Positions 58,544 through 64,000 of a stretch of DNA of 64,000 bases are shown piece by piece. The notes beneath the pieces were generated by a model. That model saw only the letters and a list, made by a program, of their open reading frames with translations, did no database searches and was not told where the DNA came from. Position numbers and translations under genes: made by a program. The stretch covers positions 4,496,974-4,560,973 of the forward strand of contig NZ_CP053351.1 in NCBI RefSeq assembly GCF_013394655.1, in the 5' to 3' direction. Position 1 is the first letter of the stretch; each line of letters starts with the position of its first letter. The stretch comes from Winogradskyella schleiferi (GTDB taxonomy: Bacteria > Bacteroidota > Bacteroidia > Flavobacteriales > Flavobacteriaceae).

Positions 58544-61500
58544 GTGAGAAAACCCTACTTAAATCTTAAAATAGTCATAATATTTTGCATTTTTTTGCTT
58601 TCAAAAGAGATGCATGCGCAATTAGGTTTCTGTCAAGGAAATTCTGGAGATCCAATATTTACAGAAACTTTTGGTACTGGAACGCAAAACACATCCTTGC
58701 CAGCCGGAACCACGACATACAATTACGCCAATAATCAAAATCCAGAAGATGGGTTTTATACAGTTTCAAGCACCTCCAACTATTTCGATTGGTTTAGTAT
58801 TAACGACCATACTCCAAATGATTCCAATGGTAGAATGCTTATCGTGAATTCTAGTTTTTCAGATGGAGAGTTTTATAAAACAACGATAAATGGCCTTTGC
58901 GAAAACACCACTTACGAATTTTCATCGTGGCTGATTAATTTAACACCGCCAAATGGGTTTTGTGGCGCTGGAGCCATTCCTATTAATGTCAGTTTCGAAA
59001 TTTGGGACAATACGGATACTATGCAGTTAGCTTCGGGTACAACAGGAAATATTTTTGGAACAACCGCCACAGCATGGAATCAATATGCTTTGGTATTTCA
59101 GACGGTCGGGCAAACCTCTGTGATCCTAAAAATGATTAACAATGCTCCTGGTGGTTGTGGTAATGATCTGGCTATCGATGATATTGTTTTTAAAACTTGC
59201 GGTGATTTAATTGGTACTGCAGACAGTAATACTAATGATTCAGTAGAGATATGTAGTACACAAACGCCATATTCAGATACCATTACAGCTATACCAGATT
59301 TTGCAGTATTTAGTAATCATTTTTATCAATGGCAAGAAAGCTCAGATGGCGTAAATTGGTCTGATGTTGCTGGTGAAAATAATGTCTCAATTTCGATTTC
59401 TGGAATTACAACCACAACATATTACAGAGCAAAAGTTGCTGAGTTTGCAGCCAACTTAGATAACTCGGATTGTCTAACATTTTCAGATACGTATCAAATT
59501 CTTGTTAGCCCAAGTCCTGTTGCACCTATTAGTGATGGTGACGTTAACTTTAATTGTAATACTAACCAAGCTATGTTATCTGTTACAGCTATGAGCGGAA
59601 CAACAGTTAATTGGTATGATGCAGCTGTTGGTGGCGTTTTATTACAATCCGATTCTGAAACTTATACGACAGCTACTACTGGAACCTTTTATGCCGAAGC
59701 TGTTGATGACGTTTCAGGATGTAGATCTACAACAAGAGTAGCGGTTAGTGCTTCTGCAGCTGCTTTTCCTGATGTTCCAATGAGCAATGGTGATGTCAAT
59801 TTTAATTGCACGACTTCGGAAGCAACTTTATCGGTCACAGTGCCAAATGGTATTACAGTGAATTGGTATGATATGGCTACAGGAGGAGTTTTGTTAGAAG
59901 CGGATAGTCCTTCATTTGTTGCAACAGCTGAAGGCGTTTATTACGCAGAGGCTGTCAATGCAACAACAGGATGTAGTTCGGTTACAAGAACCGCGCTTAC
60001 AACATCGATTGTTTTACCTGATGCACCTATTAGTGATGGAGATGTTAATTTAGATTGTGATACAAATGAAGCCACAGTTTCTGTAACGGTTCCTAATGGC
60101 ATTAGTGTAGATTGGTTTGATGCTATGAATGCAGGTGTTTTATTGTCTTCTAATAGCACTACATTAATCGTAAATTCGCCAGGGACGTATTATGCTGAAG
60201 CGAAAGATCCAATTACGGGTTGTATTTCTGCAACAAGAGTTGCCGTAAATGTAAATATTTTGACTCCAGATGATGCTTCTTTTATTGTAACACCTACTTG
60301 TGATGGAGCTAGTGTAAATATTACAGGAACTATAGGTGGTACTTTTACATTAAACCCTACTCCTACAGATGGAACAATCATAGATGCTACAACCGGAGAA
60401 GTAACAAACGGAACTAGTGGTGAGAGCTATACTATAGAATATTCAACAATAGGAACATGTTCTGCAACTAGTGAAGAAACATTTAGTGTTTTACTCGAAG
60501 ACGATGCGTCGTTTACTATATCGCCAACATGTGATGGTGCTGTATCAACAGTAACTGGATTAACTGGTGGAACGTTTTCATTTGATCCAGTTCCAACTGA
60601 TGGCGCTTTTATAGATGCAACCACAGGTCTTATAACTGGTGGTGTTCCAGATGCTATTTATACAGTTGTATATTCAACTAATGGTGATTGTCCATCAATA
60701 AGTACACAAACAATTACCATACCTTCAGAGTTTGAGTTAATTACACCCACACCCTTAGAAGTCTGTGACGACGGCACACCAGACGGTATAACAGAGCTGG
60801 ATTTAAGCCTAAAGAACGCCGAGATAACAGGAAGCAACCCAAACTATTCGGTCAGCTATTATGAATCCATGGCAGATCTGCAGTCCGGAGCAGATCCATT
60901 ACCAACTTTATATACCAATACCAGTAACGGCCAGGTCATCATTGCTTATGTCGAGGATATCAACACAGGCTGCTTTGATACCACGACCTTAGAGTTGCTC
61001 GTACAGCAAGCACCTGTGGCAAATACACCAACACCGTTAGACTTCTGCGATCCGGATAGTGATGGCTTTGGGACTTTTGACCTGACCAGTAAGGATGCCG
61101 AAATAACGGGAGGCGATACCACATTAACGGTAAGCTATCACGAAACGATGGCAGATGCGCAGAACAATGTCAATCCGGTATCCAGTCCTTACAATAATAT
61201 TGTTATGGGTTCGCAAACGCTCTATGCAAGGGTTGAAAGTTCCACGATAGCTACAGATTGCGATACCATAGTCACCTTACAGATCAATGTAAACCCAACG
61301 CCCCAGTTGGGCGCAGCGGCAGCAGAACCTTTGGCGATCTGCGATGATATCTCGGCAGATGGCTTTGGGCAATTCGACCTTACCAATAAAATACCGGAAA
61401 TTCTACAGAATCTTGCGGACCCAACATTATATACCGTAACATTTTATGTCAATGAAACCGATGCGGCAGACGCTTTAAGTCCCATAAACAATGCAACCAA

Positions 61501-64000
61501 TTATACCAATAGTGATGATTTCAACCAAGTTGTTTGGGTCCGGGTGGAAGATACGGTGAGTGGATGTTATAAGTTGACCACTTTAGAATTGATTGTTAAT
61601 CCAATACCTGTTTTGGTCCAGGCCGTGCCGTTGGAACTTTGTGACGATAATAATCCAGGTGACCAAGAGGAAGCCTTTACGCTCGAAGATGCGGCGGACG
61701 ACATATTGAACGGACAATCAGGAATCGGTTTAACGTTTTTTGAGACCCAAGCGGATCTGGACGCCAATACCGATCCAATTTCCAGTCCATATACCAATAT
61801 CGAAAACCCACAAACGGTATTTGTAAAAGCGACGAACAATGCCACTGGTTGTGTCAACACATCATTGTTAACATTGCGAGTACGTCCGATCCCATCGCCA
61901 TTGCCTCCAATGGATTTAGAGGTCTGTGATGATGATGCGGACGGATTTACAGAATTTGATTTAGAAGATAGGACCACCGAGATTATAGGTGGCGAACTGG
62001 ATGTTGACATAACCTATCATGAAACCTTGGAAGATGCCAATACAGGTAGTAATGCATTTGAAAGCCCATATACCAACATTGTTATCAATGAACAGACCAT
62101 ATATATCAGGGCGACCAATACGGTCACGGGCTGTTATGATATTTCCAGGACACTGACCATACGGGTTTTGGATATTCCACAAGTGCCAACAACCATAGAA
62201 CCGTTTATTATTTGTGATATGGACTCCAACGGTTTTACACAGTTTGATCTGACCACAAAAAATTCAGAGATCATAGGAACCCAGACCGACGTAACTATAA
62301 CCTATCATGTGTCCGAAGCGGACGCGTTATCAGGAAACGGTCCCATATCAACACCTGGAAGTTATACGAATTCCAGTAATCCACAGACTATTTTTGTACG
62401 GTTGGAAAATGATAATAATATTTGTTTCGATATAGGATCATTTGAAATTGGCGTAGCGCTTCCACCAGAAGCCATACAACCAGCTCCATTGGAAATATGT
62501 GATGACGAAATCGCAGATGAAATTACCGTTTTTGACCTGGCCATGAAGAACGATGAGATCACGGGAGGAGAAGCAAGCTGGACTGTTGCCTATTACGAAA
62601 CTTTGGCCAATGCACAAGATGAAGTTGATGCGGTCAATACAGAAGCCTACACCAATACGGCAATCGGTACTGCAGAAGCCAACCCTCAAACATTGGTAGC
62701 AGTCGTTACTGATACAGACACCGGTTGCACGGATATGGTAACCTTGACGATAAGAGTCTTACCGAACCCAACACCAACGGCCAGCGATTTGTTGCCCAAC
62801 ATAGAACGCTGTGACGATGACAACGCAGGAGATGGGACAGAGATGTTTGACCTCTCGGAAAACGAGACCCTGATCCGCAATGGCGAAAACGGGGTGACCA
62901 TTACCTATCACGAGACAGGGGACGCTGCCAACGCTGGCACGGACGAAATCCCAGACCCAACACAGTACACCAATACAGGGACACCAACGCAGGAGATCTA
63001 TGTAAGGATGACCAAGGATGCCACGGGCTGTTATGCCCTGGTGGACTTTACCATCGTGGTGAACCCTTTGCCAGAGGTGGTCGCGGTGACGGACTTCATC
63101 CAATGTGAGCTCTTTACCGACGGCACCGACACTTTTGACCTTAGCACCAAGGACGCTGAAGTATTGAACGGACAGGACGAGACCCAGTTTAACGTCAGCT
63201 ACCATGATAACCTAACGGATGCGGAAGAAGGGATGAACGGCCTTGTGAGCCCGTACACCAATACAGCGAACCCACAACAGATATTCGTGGCCATCACCAA
63301 CAATGAGACGGGCTGTTCGATCAGCACCCAGAGCTTCAACATCGAAGTGCAGGAAGCCTCACAGGCCAATCCGGATATGGACCCGATCGTTTTCGAGCTG
63401 TGTGACGATGAAATGGAGACCGATGGCAACCCGTTGGACGACAGCACCCAATTTGATTTAACGAACATGGACACAGAGGTATTGGACGGTCAGGACCCGT
63501 TGAACTACATCGTGAGCTACTATGCCACCCAAGAAGATGCGGACGACAAGGTGAACCCATTGCCGACCTTATACGAAAATGTAACAAACCCACAGGTGAT
63601 CTATGCAAGGGTGGACAACGATACGCCAGATGCGGTCACGGGCGCGGACACTTCAATCTGTTATGCCCTGGCAGCGCTCACGCTGCAGGTGAACCCGTTA
63701 CCGGAGTTCGACCTGGAGGACGGTTACACCCTGTGCGTCAACACGGACGGGAGCGAAGTGCTGGATCCATTGGTCATAGACACGGGCCTATCGGCAACGG
63801 ACTATGGTTTTGTGTGGAGTTATGAGGGCGTGGAAATAACGGGAGAGACAGGGCCGAGCATCATGCCGACCCAAGGCGGTAACTACCGTGTGGATGTTAT
63901 CGATATAAGTACCTCGACAGCGACCAGTTGCCCTAACTTCGATACGACTGTGGTGATGGAAAGCGAACCGCCGAGCATAACGGTCAACGTGCTGACACAG
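58544..64000 (+). CDS. Giant secreted repeat adhesin, 3' end outside window
   Basis: 1819 residues seen, open to the window edge. GTG start at 58544: an in-frame stop lies at 58526 with no ATG between. Signal peptide ends near KEMHAQ. The N-terminal 225 residues are paralogous to the adhesin at 54075 (QLGFCQGNSGDPIF ... GCGNDLAIDDIVF). Three Ig_7 repeats follow (about 325-570), then two SFxxxPTCDGA units (about 580-735). Next come ten tandem units of about 94-104 residues (first Cys near 60763, 61045, 61340, 61640, 61924, 62213, 62498, 62810, 63104 and 63401), each with C-D-D...FDL...EI...YHET...SPYTN...TGC. A different beta domain starts near 63720. Probably T9SS-exported; the sorting domain is beyond the edge. 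Base composition changes sharply at about 60725. Confidence 0.9.
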   Translation, partial: MRKPYLNLKIVIIFCIFLLSKEMHAQLGFCQGNSGDPIFTETFGTGTQNTSLPAGTTTYNYANNQNPEDGFYTVSSTSNYFDWFSINDHTPNDSNGRMLIVNSSFSDGEFYKTTINGLCENTTYEFSSWLINLTPPNGFCGAGAIPINVSFEIWDNTDTMQLASGTTGNIFGTTATAWNQYALVFQTVGQTSVILKMINNAPGGCGNDLAIDDIVFKTCGDLIGTADSNTNDSVEICSTQTPYSDTITAIPDFAVFSNHFYQWQESSDGVNWSDVAGENNVSISISGITTTTYYRAKVAEFAANLDNSDCLTFSDTYQILVSPSPVAPISDGDVNFNCNTNQAMLSVTAMSGTTVNWYDAAVGGVLLQSDSETYTTATTGTFYAEAVDDVSGCRSTTRVAVSASAAAFPDVPMSNGDVNFNCTTSEATLSVTVPNGITVNWYDMATGGVLLEADSPSFVATAEGVYYAEAVNATTGCSSVTRTALTTSIVLPDAPISDGDVNLDCDTNEATVSVTVPNGISVDWFDAMNAGVLLSSNSTTLIVNSPGTYYAEAKDPITGCISATRVAVNVNILTPDDASFIVTPTCDGASVNITGTIGGTFTLNPTPTDGTIIDATTGEVTNGTSGESYTIEYSTIGTCSATSEETFSVLLEDDASFTISPTCDGAVSTVTGLTGGTFSFDPVPTDGAFIDATTGLITGGVPDAIYTVVYSTNGDCPSISTQTITIPSEFELITPTPLEVCDDGTPDGITELDLSLKNAEITGSNPNYSVSYYESMADLQSGADPLPTLYTNTSNGQVIIAYVEDINTGCFDTTTLELLVQQAPVANTPTPLDFCDPDSDGFGTFDLTSKDAEITGGDTTLTVSYHETMADAQNNVNPVSSPYNNIVMGSQTLYARVESSTIATDCDTIVTLQINVNPTPQLGAAAAEPLAICDDISADGFGQFDLTNKIPEILQNLADPTLYTVTFYVNETDAADALSPINNATNYTNSDDFNQVVWVRVEDTVSGCYKLTTLELIVNPIPVLVQAVPLELCDDNNPGDQEEAFTLEDAADDILNGQSGIGLTFFETQADLDANTDPISSPYTNIENPQTVFVKATNNATGCVNTSLLTLRVRPIPSPLPPMDLEVCDDDADGFTEFDLEDRTTEIIGGELDVDITYHETLEDANTGSNAFESPYTNIVINEQTIYIRATNTVTGCYDISRTLTIRVLDIPQVPTTIEPFIICDMDSNGFTQFDLTTKNSEIIGTQTDVTITYHVSEADALSGNGPISTPGSYTNSSNPQTIFVRLENDNNICFDIGSFEIGVALPPEAIQPAPLEICDDEIADEITVFDLAMKNDEITGGEASWTVAYYETLANAQDEVDAVNTEAYTNTAIGTAEANPQTLVAVVTDTDTGCTDMVTLTIRVLPNPTPTASDLLPNIERCDDDNAGDGTEMFDLSENETLIRNGENGVTITYHETGDAANAGTDEIPDPTQYTNTGTPTQEIYVRMTKDATGCYALVDFTIVVNPLPEVVAVTDFIQCELFTDGTDTFDLSTKDAEVLNGQDETQFNVSYHDNLTDAEEGMNGLVSPYTNTANPQQIFVAITNNETGCSISTQSFNIEVQEASQANPDMDPIVFELCDDEMETDGNPLDDSTQFDLTNMDTEVLDGQDPLNYIVSYYATQEDADDKVNPLPTLYENVTNPQVIYARVDNDTPDAVTGADTSICYALAALTLQVNPLPEFDLEDGYTLCVNTDGSEVLDPLVIDTGLSATDYGFVWSYEGVEITGETGPSIMPTQGGNYRVDVIDISTSTATSCPNFDTTVVMESEPPSITVNVLTQ
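60763..63700 (+). repeat. Ten tandem ~290-bp coding repeats in the giant adhesin
   Basis: Unit spacing by the first Cys codon is 282, 295, 300, 284, 289, 285, 312, 294 and 297 bp. Units share an FDL motif, a YHET/YYET motif, SPYTN and a TGC near the end. The protein is conserved between units, but the DNA is not identical, so this is an old array with diverged copies. Confidence 0.8.

Noticed and set aside
59098..63608. Many minus-strand open frames of 61-148 codons
   Set aside because: Antisense to the giant repeat adhesin; they recur with the repeat period and have Ser/Val-rich, meaningless translations.
60763..63700. Repeat array as an assembly artefact
   Set aside because: Units differ in DNA sequence and length (282-312 bp) and keep one frame throughout, so they are real diverged repeats.

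Overview
The window is a chromosomal segment of a marine-type member of the Flavobacteriaceae (phylum Bacteroidota). Family level is well supported; genus is not (a Winogradskyella/Psychroserpens/Olleya-like organism would fit). The signs are low G+C, secreted multidomain proteins of the type IX secretion (T9SS)/gliding class, a TonB receptor followed by a DUF5689 lipoprotein, the Bacteroidota three-gene succinate dehydrogenase, L21 with a C-terminal extension, DUF3078 and DUF2480 proteins, and many Bacteroidota-type promoters (-7 box TAnnTTTG). I see no rRNA, tRNA, CRISPR array, insertion sequence or prophage.

Layout. 1-3129 (minus) is the N-terminal 1043 residues of a large secreted adhesin-like protein. 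3355-3594 is a 3' remnant of an endonuclease/exonuclease/phosphatase gene. 3642-7277 holds hflX and a class A penicillin-binding protein. 7350-21818 (minus) is the SUF iron-sulfur assembly region (sufA, sufB, sufC, sufD, sufS, sufE and a DUF59 gene, then ABC exporter, DUF2480, DUF3078). It is interrupted by extra genes: a four-helix-bundle gene, a small lipoprotein, a META-domain lipoprotein and a plus-strand PadR module (14165-16761). 21965-24873 has thiL, three paralogous small zinc-ribbon proteins and an alpha/beta hydrolase. 24968-31055 has a serine hydrolase, a MITE-like inverted repeat, lysC, an A+T-rich island (controller-like HTH protein, PD-(D/E)XK-like protein, divergent small zinc-ribbon protein) and aminopeptidase P.

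31056-49012 carries a secreted BNR-repeat protein and lipoprotein, sdhCAB, a membrane-anchored MutS-like ATPase, rplU-rpmA, an M16 peptidase pair, a DMT transporter, a Cys-rich HMA lipoprotein and a DUF5689 lipoprotein. 49020-56078 has its TonB receptor, an intact endonuclease/exonuclease/phosphatase protein, a small membrane protein and a T9SS adhesin. 56114-64000 has pbpC and a giant repeat adhesin paralogous to the first one and running off the right end.

How it works together: the SUF genes build Fe-S clusters, and SdhB in the same window is a client with three cluster motifs. The two class A PBPs build peptidoglycan. The adhesins, TonB receptor, M16 peptidases and BNR protein form the cell-surface and nutrient side. 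The most unusual content is the 28330-29466 island: a controller-like regulator with a perfect operator and an apparently leaderless promoter, overlapping a nuclease-like gene with no methyltransferase nearby. Next are the PadR module inside the SUF region and the abrupt base-composition change inside the giant adhesin gene.
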